DNA of 7,607 nt from Gammaproteobacteria bacterium (GCA_026706425.1 JAPOYW010000286.1:1-7607), one strand, 5' to 3'; positions 1 through 7,480 are shown, counted from the first letter of the stretch. The notes: generated by a model from the letters alone, not told the origin. Program-made: numbers and translations.

Positions 1-1635
1 GTAGCGCTCGCTGCGTTGGCGCTGCTTGGCGCCTGTGAAGGCGGCGACATCGTCATCCAGCCTTCGACGACGGACGCCTCCGTCGACAACTCGGTCAACA
101 ACACGACGACGCAAGGCGTCGCGGAAGACAACCCGTGCGCGTCGTACGTCAACACCGGCGGCCAGACCATTCAGGGCGAGTTGAGCGGCAACAACTGCGT
201 CTATGCGCCATCGTTCGTCGACGCCGGCAACAACCTCACGGTCGATTTGACGATTCCCGACCTCGACGACGACGGTGTGCACATCTTCGAGGGCAGCCTG
301 TTCGTCGGAAAGACCTACGACACGGACGAAGCGCTCGCCCGCGCCGGCATCACCAAGGGCGGCGACGGGCCGGTTCTGACCGTCGAAGCGGGGGCGACGC
401 TGGCATTCCGCTCCAGCGGCGACTTCATCATCGTCAACCGCGGTTCCCAGCTGTTCGCCGTGGGCACCGTGGACAAGCCGATCACCTTTACCTCCGTCTC
501 GGACATCGAGGGCACCGCGGGGCCCGAGGATGTCCAGCAGTGGGGTGGCGTGGTCATCAACGGCTTCGGGGTCACCAACAAGTGCCAGTACACCGGCTCC
601 ATGTCCTCCGGGAACCTGGCCACAAGCGACTGCCACGTGGATGCCGAGGGCGCGGCCGGCCTCGACGAGTCGCAGTACGGCGGCGACAACAACGAGGACA
701 GTTCCGGACGCTTAGAGTACGTGATCGTCAAGCACACCGGCGCCGAAGTGGCCAACGGCGATGAACTGAACGGCATTTCGTTCGGCGGCGTCGGCAGCAA
801 CACGATCATCAAGAACCTGCAGGTGTACTCCACCTACGACGACGGGATCGAGATGTTCGGCGGCGCGGTCGGCTTCGAGAATTTCGTGGCGGTCTACGTG
901 CGCGACGACTCCATCGACATCGACGAGGGCTGGTCCGGCTCCATCACGAACTCACTGGTCATCCAGTCCGAGACCCTCGGCAACCACTGCATCGAGGCGG
1001 ACGGGATCGGTTCGTTCTCGTCGCTCACCCGCGAAGCGGTCGAAGACACGATCAACCAAGGCATCAACAGCCGACCGACCATCAGCAACCTGACCTGCAT
1101 CGTTTCGCCGTCCGCAGAACAAGGCAACTTCGACCCGGGGGCCGGCTGGCGACTGCGCGAAGGCATCTTCGCAACCATCAACGACTCCCTGGTGGTGGGC
1201 TCGTTCAATTCCGACAGCGACGACTCCAACTACTGCTTGCGCATCGACAACCGTTCCCGGCAGGCCGCCCAGGACGGCGATCTGACCTTGAACTCGGTGA
1301 TCTTCGCCTGTGCCGACAAGACCCGGGGCAATTCGCTGCCGAACGGCACCAGCGTCGAAGACTGGGCGGCCGCCAACGGCGCGACGTTCGCCACGATCGA
1401 CGACTGGGCGGACCCGACCCCCAACGCACACACCGACCTGCAGCTTCTCGAGGACACCCCGCCGGTGTATTCCATCGAGTACGCGACCATGTCCGTGGAT
1501 GGCAAGGCACCGGGTGGCTCTCCGAAAAAGGGCGTCTACATCGGCGCCTTGTCGACGGTGGACATCAACTGGGCGATGGGTTGGACCTACGGCATCTTCG
1601 AAGGCAACCGGGGCCAGGCCCTTTGGTTCGAGTAG
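1..1635 (+). CDS. Beta-helix surface lipoprotein, 5' partial, partner of the TonB receptor
   Basis: The frame is open from base 1 to TAG at 1633-1635, giving 544 residues (numbered here from base 1); the true start lies left of the window. The first codons read as the end of a lipoprotein signal peptide, LALLGAC, with a lipobox (L-G-A-C) and probable lipidated Cys12. A low-complexity Asp/Asn/Thr/Ser spacer follows to about residue 40. The rest looks like a right-handed parallel beta-helix: LTVEAGATL near 126-134, WGGVVING at 181-188, then rungs LEYVIVKHTG, NTIIKNLQVYSTYDDGIEMF, FVAVYVRDDSIDIDEGW and SITNSLVIQS. Consecutive rungs repeat a D-D-x-I-[D/E] turn. HCIEADG lies at 329-335. Eight cysteines after the lipid anchor suggest disulfides and an extracytoplasmic location. 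From memory, similar lipoproteins sit beside TonB receptors in Bacteroidota and marine Proteobacteria, often with uninformative names. A substrate-binding or surface-exposed accessory role for the next gene is inference; no catalytic residues are evident. Confidence 0.85.
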   Translation, partial: VALAALALLGACEGGDIVIQPSTTDASVDNSVNNTTTQGVAEDNPCASYVNTGGQTIQGELSGNNCVYAPSFVDAGNNLTVDLTIPDLDDDGVHIFEGSLFVGKTYDTDEALARAGITKGGDGPVLTVEAGATLAFRSSGDFIIVNRGSQLFAVGTVDKPITFTSVSDIEGTAGPEDVQQWGGVVINGFGVTNKCQYTGSMSSGNLATSDCHVDAEGAAGLDESQYGGDNNEDSSGRLEYVIVKHTGAEVANGDELNGISFGGVGSNTIIKNLQVYSTYDDGIEMFGGAVGFENFVAVYVRDDSIDIDEGWSGSITNSLVIQSETLGNHCIEADGIGSFSSLTREAVEDTINQGINSRPTISNLTCIVSPSAEQGNFDPGAGWRLREGIFATINDSLVVGSFNSDSDDSNYCLRIDNRSRQAAQDGDLTLNSVIFACADKTRGNSLPNGTSVEDWAAANGATFATIDDWADPTPNAHTDLQLLEDTPPVYSIEYATMSVDGKAPGGSPKKGVYIGALSTVDINWAMGWTYGIFEGNRGQALWFE

Positions 1636-1678
1636 CGCAGAGAGCCTCGATCTCGGACTACCCGCTGAAGACGCAGAC

Positions 1679-1683
1679 AGGAG
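1679..1683 (+). promoter_or_regulatory. Ribosome binding site of the TonB-dependent receptor
   Basis: AGGAG lies 9 bases before the ATG at 1693. It supports that start over later in-frame ATGs. The 57-bp gap after the lipoprotein stop holds no terminator hairpin that I can see, which favours co-transcription of the two genes. Confidence 0.75.
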
Positions 1684-1692
1684 CCCAAGTCC

Positions 1693-4464
1693 ATGGAACC
1701 CCGTGAACGGAACGCGGGGGCGGCGGTGTGGACAGTCGCTGCCGCTCTGCTCGCTGGCGCTGCCGGCGCCCAGGAAACGGTGGACACCGCCCCCGAAGCG
1801 GAAGACGACTCGCCAACCGAGCAGTCGACCGCATCTTCCGGGCCGATCGAAGAGGTCGTCGTCCTCGGGCGACTCATCAACGCCACCCAACAGCTGATCA
1901 ACGAGCGCCAGGACGACGAGGTCGTCTCCGACGTCATGGGCTCGGAGATGATCAGCCGCCTCGGCGACACCACGGTTGCCGTCGCGCTGCGCCGGAGTCC
2001 CGGCCTGTCGCTGGTCAACGAGAAGTTCATCTACGTGCGGGGCCTCGGCGAGCGCTACTCCAGTACGCTCTTGAACGGCGCCACCATCCCCTCCCCCGAC
2101 CTGACGCGGAACGTCATCCCCTTGGACATCTTCCCGACTTCCATCGTCAGTTCGCTGCGCGTGCAGAAGGCGTACTCCGCCGACATGCCCGCCGCGTTCG
2201 GGGGCGGCGCCGTCGACATCCGCACCAAGGGCATCCCCAGCGGGTTCACCTACGCCATCGAGGTGGGCTCCGGCTACAACTTCGAGAACGACGGGGACGC
2301 GTACAGCTACCCGGGTGGCGGCAGCGACCGCTGGGGGACCGACGACGGCTCCCGGGCCCTGTCGACGCAACTGGAATCGCAGATCGCGCGATTCCTCGGC
2401 AACCTGGATGTCCAGGGAATCCTCGACAGACTCCGCAAGGAAGGCAACCACGACGCCACCGTAGAAGACGCCCGCCGCATCAACCGGGAACTCGCGCTGC
2501 ACTTGAACCGCGACGTCTCCGTGGAGGAAGAGTCGATCCACCCCGACCTGGATCTCAAGGCCAGCATCGGCAACAACATGACTCTCGGCGACGATTGGGA
2601 CGTCGGCTTCCTGTTCGGCGCAGGCTACAAGACCACGTGGCGCGAGAACGAGCGGTTGAGCCGCAACTTCAACTTCCCGGACGAACGCACCGATACCAAG
2701 CTCGAGTCCACCTACACGGTGGACATCACCGGCACCGCCAACTTCGGGCTGAGCTACCTGGGCGAACACGAAGTCGCGACCACGAGCCTGTTTCTGCGCA
2801 ATACCGACGACGAGACGACGATCCGCGATTTCTTCAACGAGAACCGCGAGATCTCCGACGAGATCGGCTTCCGCAACTACAGCGTGCTCTTCGAAGAACG
2901 CGAACTGATCGTCAACCAGGTCAAGGGCAGCCATCGCTTCGGGGAACTCACCCGGGAGCTACCGGTCCTGAACTGGTTCGACCGCGACTGGATCCCGCTG
3001 GACGCCGAGGTCTCCTGGTTCCATTCCGACACGGTGGTGCAGACGGACATCCCCAACCAGGTCACGGTGAAGGCCCAGACGGTCACCGCGCCGACGACCG
3101 GCGAGGTGATCAGTTCGGTCATCAACGCCGACGCGTCGACCTCCGACTTCCGGTTCACGCTGCTCGACGACGACGTCCTGAACTACGGCTGGCGGTTCAA
3201 CGTCCCGTTCGCCACCACGAACTGGTTCCTCGAGGCCAGCGGCGGCTACGAACACGCCCAGAAGACGCGCACCTACCAGCAGTCGCAGTTCCGCCTCGGG
3301 GCCTTCTCGGTCGCCGATCCCCGGATCCTCGAGGGTGCCATCGGCGAGGTCTTTTCCGACGCCAACATCATGGACCCGGCCAACGATTTCGTCTTCGACC
3401 GGACCGGCACCAACAACCAGAGCTACCTGGCCGCCACCATGACGGAGGCCGTGTTCGGCAAGATCGACGTCATCTGGAAGGAGGTCTGGCGACTGTCCGC
3501 CGGCGCCCGCTGGGAGGACTACAAGCAGGTCGCGCTGGACTGGAACCCGTACGGATTCACGATCAACGACCCGGTCGTGACCACCGACCCCGAACGCCTC
3601 GAGCAGTCCACCTTCGCCCAAGACAACATCTACCCGTCCGTCTCGCTCACGTGGATCGCGCCGTTCTGGCAGTGGGAGTGGGCGGAACGGTTCCAGGTCC
3701 GTCTCGGCTGGAGCGAAACCGTCGTGCGCCCGGATCTCCGGGAGATCACCGATGCCAGCTACATCGACCCCGTCACCGACGACCTGGTGGACGGCAACCC
3801 CGGCGTCATCCCCTCCGACGTGGCCAACTACGACATGCGCGCCGAACTGTTCTTCGCGAACGGCGACAACCTGACGCTGTCCGTGTTCCACAAGGACATC
3901 GTCAACCCGATCGAGTTCTTCGAATCCGCCGCCAGCGACACCACCGTGGCCCGGGAGATCGTCAACGCCACGTCCGCGGAGGTCTCCGGCGTGGAGGTCG
4001 AGGCGCTCAAGGAGTTGAGCTTCCTGTCGGGCATGGTCGGCGACTGGATCAACATGTTCTTCGTGCAGGCGAACCTGACCCTGCAGGACTCCGAACTCGT
4101 CGCCGGCGAAAAGGCCGACGCGCCAACCAACGACATCCGCCCCCTCGCCGGCGCATCCGAGTACGTGGCCAACGGCATGCTCGGCTTCGACAGCGACAAC
4201 GGCCGGCACGCCGCGACCCTGGTCTACAACGTCTTCGGCGAGCGCCTCTACGTCGCCGGACGCCTCGGCGCACCCGACGGCTACGAGCAGCCCTACCACT
4301 CCCTGGACTTCACCTACTCGTGGTTCCCCGCCGAGGCCATCACGGTGAAGGCGAAGCTCCGCAACATCCTCGACGGCACCGTGGAGATCGAGCGGGAGGG
4401 CGTGGTGGTGTTCAGCGAGCGGCCGGGCAGCGCCGCGTCGATCAGCTTCAAGTGGGCCTATTGA
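1693..4464 (+). CDS. TonB-dependent outer-membrane receptor
   Basis: This 923-residue protein is complete. Residues 1-26 form a signal peptide with a hydrophobic WTVAAALLAGAAGA stretch and probable cleavage before Gln27. An acidic linker leads to a TonB box, IEEVVVLG, at 52-59. The plug follows at roughly 63-182: VAVALRRSPGLSL at 96-108, YVRGLGERYSSTLLNGATIP at 114-133, IPLDIFPTSIVSSLRVQKAY at 142-161 and FGGGAVDIRTK at 169-179. The remainder is beta-barrel, with alternating aromatic strands, ending in ISFKWAY, a terminal strand with a final aromatic residue. There is no N-terminal STN or carboxypeptidase-like domain, so regulation through a FecR-type anti-sigma factor is not suggested. The first extracellular region (about 196-286) is long, highly charged and probably helical; it contains WGTDDGSRAL, a motif I associate with one receptor subfamily. 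Such receptors import a bound ligand using TonB-ExbB-ExbD energy. The substrate cannot be told from sequence; siderophore, nickel, carbohydrate or phosphorus compounds are all open. Confidence 0.93.
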   Translation: MEPRERNAGAAVWTVAAALLAGAAGAQETVDTAPEAEDDSPTEQSTASSGPIEEVVVLGRLINATQQLINERQDDEVVSDVMGSEMISRLGDTTVAVALRRSPGLSLVNEKFIYVRGLGERYSSTLLNGATIPSPDLTRNVIPLDIFPTSIVSSLRVQKAYSADMPAAFGGGAVDIRTKGIPSGFTYAIEVGSGYNFENDGDAYSYPGGGSDRWGTDDGSRALSTQLESQIARFLGNLDVQGILDRLRKEGNHDATVEDARRINRELALHLNRDVSVEEESIHPDLDLKASIGNNMTLGDDWDVGFLFGAGYKTTWRENERLSRNFNFPDERTDTKLESTYTVDITGTANFGLSYLGEHEVATTSLFLRNTDDETTIRDFFNENREISDEIGFRNYSVLFEERELIVNQVKGSHRFGELTRELPVLNWFDRDWIPLDAEVSWFHSDTVVQTDIPNQVTVKAQTVTAPTTGEVISSVINADASTSDFRFTLLDDDVLNYGWRFNVPFATTNWFLEASGGYEHAQKTRTYQQSQFRLGAFSVADPRILEGAIGEVFSDANIMDPANDFVFDRTGTNNQSYLAATMTEAVFGKIDVIWKEVWRLSAGARWEDYKQVALDWNPYGFTINDPVVTTDPERLEQSTFAQDNIYPSVSLTWIAPFWQWEWAERFQVRLGWSETVVRPDLREITDASYIDPVTDDLVDGNPGVIPSDVANYDMRAELFFANGDNLTLSVFHKDIVNPIEFFESAASDTTVAREIVNATSAEVSGVEVEALKELSFLSGMVGDWINMFFVQANLTLQDSELVAGEKADAPTNDIRPLAGASEYVANGMLGFDSDNGRHAATLVYNVFGERLYVAGRLGAPDGYEQPYHSLDFTYSWFPAEAITVKAKLRNILDGTVEIEREGVVVFSERPGSAASISFKWAY

Positions 4465-4470
4465 GGCCCA
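4453..4470 (+). terminator. Hairpin overlapping the receptor stop codon, possible terminator
   Basis: TGGGCCT (4453-4459), loop ATTG, then AGGCCCA (4464-4470) form a perfect 7-bp stem with a tetraloop. The TGA stop at 4462-4464 lies across the loop and the first base of the second arm. The 3' flank is pyrimidine-rich (TCCTCGTCTCGTC) but has no T run, so intrinsic termination is uncertain. It may instead protect the mRNA 3' end or act with Rho. Confidence 0.4.
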
Positions 4471-4896
4471 TCCTCGTCTCGTCGCCCTGAGGCCGAACAC
4501 CGGAATCCGAGGGGCACACAGCACCTTGGACCCGCGTCGGAATCAGTTTCTTCCAACTCAATGGCCACTCCTAGCCCGCATATCTCACCAGCCGCTTGTT
4601 ACGATGACGCAGCTCATTAGGAATCAGATGGTTGCGAAGGGTATCCATGGGTTTGAGCGGTCACACTCTGCGCTGGCCGCGCCCTCGCCGGTCTTTTGGC
4701 CCCGTGCGCGCACATGCGACCTCAAACGTAGTCCCCGCTATGCTTTCGGTCGCGAGCACGCGCACGGAACCAAAATCCTCGGCGATCATCGCGGCCACTG
4801 GTGAGATATCCGGGCTAGCGGGGCGGACAACCCGGCATTGCCTTCGCCTCCAAAAACAGACCCGGCAGCGTTGGCAGAACGGCTTGCACACTCGCG
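4471..4896. other. Intergenic region without a convincing gene
   Basis: About 430 bp separate the receptor from the degraded minus-strand genes. A plus-strand frame from ATG 4647 to about 4940 has a purine-rich AAGGG a few bases upstream. Its product is Arg/Thr/Ser-rich, resembles no family I know, and runs antisense into the end of the next gene. The minus-strand frame across the same bases includes a plausible-looking stretch beginning DISPVAAMIAEDFG, but it has no start signal or recognisable domain. Either could be a gene remnant. I see no tRNA, inverted-repeat ends of an insertion sequence, or tandem repeat here. Confidence 0.5.
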
Positions 4897-5844
4897 TTAT
4901 GATTCGGCGAGGCGCGATTCGCCGCCAAGAGCAGGGTTGAACCAGCAACGAATGGACACGCTCGTCTCCCAGGCAGCTACCGCAGCTCGGAACCGGCCCC
5001 TGCCCGCCCCGCGGTGGCCCGGTATCCCCACGGCCGCCCGGTGCCAGGCGCGACCGCCGTACGCCGTCCAGGTCAGGTTCTCCCCCGACTGCCGGAACCG
5101 CGATGCACACGTCCTTGGCGTGGCCGCACCGTACGATTTCCGAGTCCGCCGTGTAGCTGCCGTCTTCCTCCCGAAAGGCGTACGTCGCCAGCAGGACCTT
5201 GCCGGTGTCGAAGGCGTCCATGTGGTTTCGCCACTCGTCCTCCGAATTCGAGACCCGCTCCCGATTCCAGAGCGGGTGGTCCGGATACCACAGGTCGCGC
5301 GTGTCGCCGATGATGCCGGACCCGAAGTTGCCGACCGAAACCACCCACACGATGTCGTTCTCGAGAATGTCGCCCACCTCCTCGGCGCGGTCGAGCGGGG
5401 CCGTGAACGGCACGGCCACGACCCGCGTGCGGGAAATCAGGTCCGCGTGCTCCTGCGTGGCTAGGAAGTTCGAGATGTTTCCCACATGCGTCACGTAGGG
5501 GACCGCAATCCGGTCTTCCGGCACGTGCTCCTCGAGCAGGACGTCGCGCATGCGAGCCGCGTGGGGCCTTCCGACCAGTCGTGCACGACGACCATGCCGC
5601 GGAAGCCCCCCGCCGAGAGGATCCGCTCGCGCAGCGAATCCCGCCCCGCCGCCGTTTGAAGCTCGGGTTCCGGCTCGGGTGGAGGCGGCGGCGGAGCCGG
5701 GGGTTGCGGCGGCGGGTTCGGCGGCCCGACCACGGAGTACGAGCCGCCGCCGCACGCCGACAACGCCAATGCGGCGGAGACCAGGATCGCGCCATGCAAC
5801 CGCAGACAATGCGAGCGCCGTTGTTCGGTCGGGTAGAACGCCAT
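4897..5844 (-). pseudogene. Subtilase-like lipoprotein, frameshifted and with degraded C-terminus
   Basis: ATG is at 5844-5842, preceded by AGGA 9 bases upstream. The N-terminus is a lipoprotein signal peptide: basic QRR and R residues, hydrophobic AILVSAALALSAC, with lipidated Cys31. A proline-rich linker (about 41-62) follows, then a domain start ending in GMVVVHDWSEG. There the frame runs out into a spurious continuation that stops at 5491. One extra C in the tract complementary to 5563-5566 would join it to the frame PHAARMRDVLLEEHVPEDRI. That frame continues through DILENDIVWVVSVGN and FDTGKVLLATYAFREEDGSY to CGHAKDVCIAVPA, ending at 5090. The VVSVGN segment resembles the oxyanion-hole Asn region of S8 subtilases, and the Cys-rich tail resembles S8 relatives with autotransporter-like architecture, as I recall them. 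Downstream of 5090 no intact G-T-S-x-A-x-P serine motif is visible. Removing one G from a G5 run (5082-5086) gives a frame ending at TAA 4899-4897. The end is therefore approximate, and protease activity is doubtful. Confidence 0.6.
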
Positions 5845-6013
5845 TTGTCCCCGTCCTATCTTGACGAGCCGGGCCCCTAGTGCAACAAATCCATGGCTTC
5901 TTGACACTGGGATAGAGTTGATCACTGCTGGCCGCGGCATGACTGCGAGAAAATTCGACGAACCACGAATACCGCGGGAAAGCGTACCGGAACTCGGCGG
6001 CAGTAGCAGGGAG

Positions 6014-6793
6014 CTAGAAGGGATAGCACATCGGACACTCGCCGGGATCGATCTCCGAGTGGCAGTGCGCCGCCGTAGCCGGGTACGGCTCGCAGGTGCG
6101 GTGGCTGTGCGACGCGCACTCCAGACCGCCCTTGTGCTTCTTGTAGGTGCACGACAGGTAGCCGCCGTTCGGATCCGCCGGCGTCGTGCACGAGTGGGTG
6201 TGCCCGGCGCAGCCGCTGTTGCCCGTGCAGGTCCGCTCCCGCTCCCCCTGCGCCTCGACCCACGTGCCGCCAGCCGCCAGACACACGCACTGCGAGTCAC
6301 ACTCGCAGGTCGCGCCACCCGACTCGACCCACGACCCATCCTCGCATGTGAACGTGGCTGAGCCCGTTGGCCAGCTCAGAGCGTGCATGGACGTGTCCTG
6401 AAGCGCGCGGACTTGCAGATGGGACGTGCGCGCGACACTCGACTGGCAGGTCGTCGAGTTCACGGTCCAAGTCACCAACCCCGCCGCGCACTCGTTGCCT
6501 TCGGGCCTCTTCCATTCGCATCGCACTGTCGCCCCGCCGTTCGTGCATTGTGCTTGCCAATGCGAATCTGTGTCGACGACGTCCGCCCATGTTCCCGTCG
6601 AGCACGAGCCGGTGTCGTCATCGGACCACCGCCCGCAGTCGCCGACACAATTGATCGTCCCGCACACCGGGTCATACAAGCAACAATACGAATGTGGAGG
6701 CCCACGGAGTCGTGAGCGTTTAGGAGCTGGAAACACACTCGAACTCAGACTCTGAATCTCGACAGACCGGGCTGATCTGCCGCAACGCCGCAT
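6014..6793 (-). CDS. Cys/His-rich protein, probably secreted by origin, start uncertain
   Basis: The frame ends at TAG (6016-6014). ATG at 6793 is the only reasonable in-frame ATG near the 5' end; a GTG at 6886 would add 31 residues. Neither gives a signal peptide nor has a clear ribosome site, so the true N-terminus may be lost. From YCCLYDPVCG (starting near 6688) to the end, 224 residues contain 24 cysteines, too many for an ordinary cytoplasmic protein. Parts in order: CGRWSDDDTGSCSTGTWADV; CEWKRPEG; a module LVTWTVNSTTC through TGSATFTCEDGSWVESGGATC, of a kind recalled from secreted repetitive proteins; CECDSQCVC (6281-6307); and a tail with three His-x-His motifs, GHTHSC, SHSHRTC and AHCHSE (within 6026-6211). 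Disulfide bonding is likely if exported; metal binding is possible. It lies 169 bp upstream of the subtilase-like gene on the same strand, so they could share a transcript. I do not recognise the family as a whole. Confidence 0.55.
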   Translation of the reverse strand: MRRCGRSARSVEIQSLSSSVFPAPKRSRLRGPPHSYCCLYDPVCGTINCVGDCGRWSDDDTGSCSTGTWADVVDTDSHWQAQCTNGGATVRCEWKRPEGNECAAGLVTWTVNSTTCQSSVARTSHLQVRALQDTSMHALSWPTGSATFTCEDGSWVESGGATCECDSQCVCLAAGGTWVEAQGERERTCTGNSGCAGHTHSCTTPADPNGGYLSCTYKKHKGGLECASHSHRTCEPYPATAAHCHSEIDPGECPMCYPF

Positions 6794-6930
6794 GGCGAGG
6801 CTACCGAGTCTTGCACCCCACTCCGCCGGACAAAGTCGTCTGCAAGTACCTATTGCGGTCTTTGCCTGGATCCCCTCCTGGAGCACTGTGGCAACCTCGT
6901 TTCTTCGCCTCGTTCGTCTCCCTGGTCTGA

Positions 6931-6954
6931 GCCTGATCGTACGTCAGGCCTTTT
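6931..6954 (+). terminator. Possible intrinsic terminator, orphan
   Basis: GCCTGA (6931-6936) and TCAGGC (6944-6949) form a 6-bp stem around a 7-base loop, followed by C and TTTT (6951-6954), then CT. The T run lies on the + strand side, so it would end rightward transcription. No intact rightward gene lies just upstream, so it may be a leftover from a lost gene. The stem is short and the T run modest. Confidence 0.4.
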
Positions 6955-6973
6955 CTAGGACCGTGCTATACGC

Positions 6974-7480
6974 ATGTCCCTCTACGCGCTTCCAGTGATG
7001 AACGCCTCGTTCGGGGCGGGAAAGCGCTCGATCGGCATGACGGCCGGCCAAGGCGTGATCTCCGGTCTGCAGATCGTCCTGTCGTGTATCTCGCGGCGAG
7101 GCAGATCGTTGCCGACGACGATTTCACCATAGGGATGCTGTTTGCCTTCATGAGCTCTCGACAGACGTTCACCGACCGGAGCCTTGCGCTCGTCAACCAG
7201 GCCGTGCAGTTCTCCTACCTGCATCTTCATCTGGACCGGCTTGGCGACATCGTGCATGCGGAACGCGATGCTTCGACCGCGCTTGCCGAGATTGCCAGCC
7301 CGGCACGGGGTGGCCTCGCGATGCGGAGCCTGTCATTTCGCTACGGGACCGGCGAGCCGCTCGTTCTCGACAACGTCGACTTCGAAGTGCCGCCAGGTGC
7401 CTTCGTCGCGTTCACCGGTCCCTCCGGCGGGGGCAAGAGCACGCTGCTCAAGCTGATGCTCGGGCTCGAGACGCACCGGC
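6974..7480 (+). pseudogene. Remnant of a CvaB/RaxB-type peptide-export ABC transporter
   Basis: Two adjacent + strand frames rebuild one protein segment. The first (6974-7081) reads VMNASFGAGKRSIGMTAGQG then VISGLQIVL, the end of an ABC exporter membrane domain. The next frame, from 7081, reads VVYLAARQIVADDDFTIGML, then FAFMSSRQTFTDRSLALVNQ and LHLHLDRLGDIVHAERD, and on into the ATPase: MRSLSFRYGTGEPLVLDNVD, then Walker A GPSGGGKS (7417-7440) and TLLKLMLGLE. Restoring one G (CTGTC to CTGGTC at 7079-7083) joins them as LQIVLVVYLAAR. From knowledge of the family, full proteins are about 700 residues with an N-terminal C39 peptidase domain that cleaves double-glycine leaders of bacteriocins. 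That domain and most of the membrane part are absent, because a TAG at 6956 closes the frame upstream. Resemblance ends at about 7470-7480; no Q-loop is seen in any + frame up to the window edge, although it would be expected near 7560. The frame stays open to 7607. The right boundary is approximate. Confidence 0.7.

Noticed and set aside
952..2934. A 660-codon open frame on the minus strand across the lipoprotein/receptor boundary
   Set aside because: It is antisense to two well-supported genes; its product is Val/Gly/Asp/Arg-rich low complexity, as expected from the complement of GC-rich coding sequence.
1728..4490. A 920-codon plus-strand frame inside the receptor gene
   Set aside because: It is the +2 shifted frame of the receptor, extremely Arg/Pro/His-rich with no domain; an artefact of high GC.
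2959..4524. A 521-codon minus-strand frame over the receptor's second half
   Set aside because: Antisense to the barrel, Val/Gly/Glu-rich, with no start signal or recognisable motif.
4906..4923. Short inverted repeat GGCGA...TCGCC
   Set aside because: Only 5 bp of stem around an 8-base loop and no T run on either side; not separable from chance at this GC content.
5655..5725. Proline-codon run that could be read as a GC-rich DNA repeat
   Set aside because: It is fully explained as the proline-rich spacer after the lipoprotein anchor.
5855..5889. TTGCAC and AAGATA 17 bases apart on the minus strand, upstream of the subtilase-like gene
   Set aside because: Spacing fits a sigma-70 promoter, but only about half of each hexamer matches consensus and the second box overlaps the ribosome site region.
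5861..6361. Plus-strand frames opposite the Cys-rich gene
   Set aside because: Arg/Ala/Val-rich products without a domain; the minus strand gives ordered Cys/Trp/Gly modules, so it is the coding strand.
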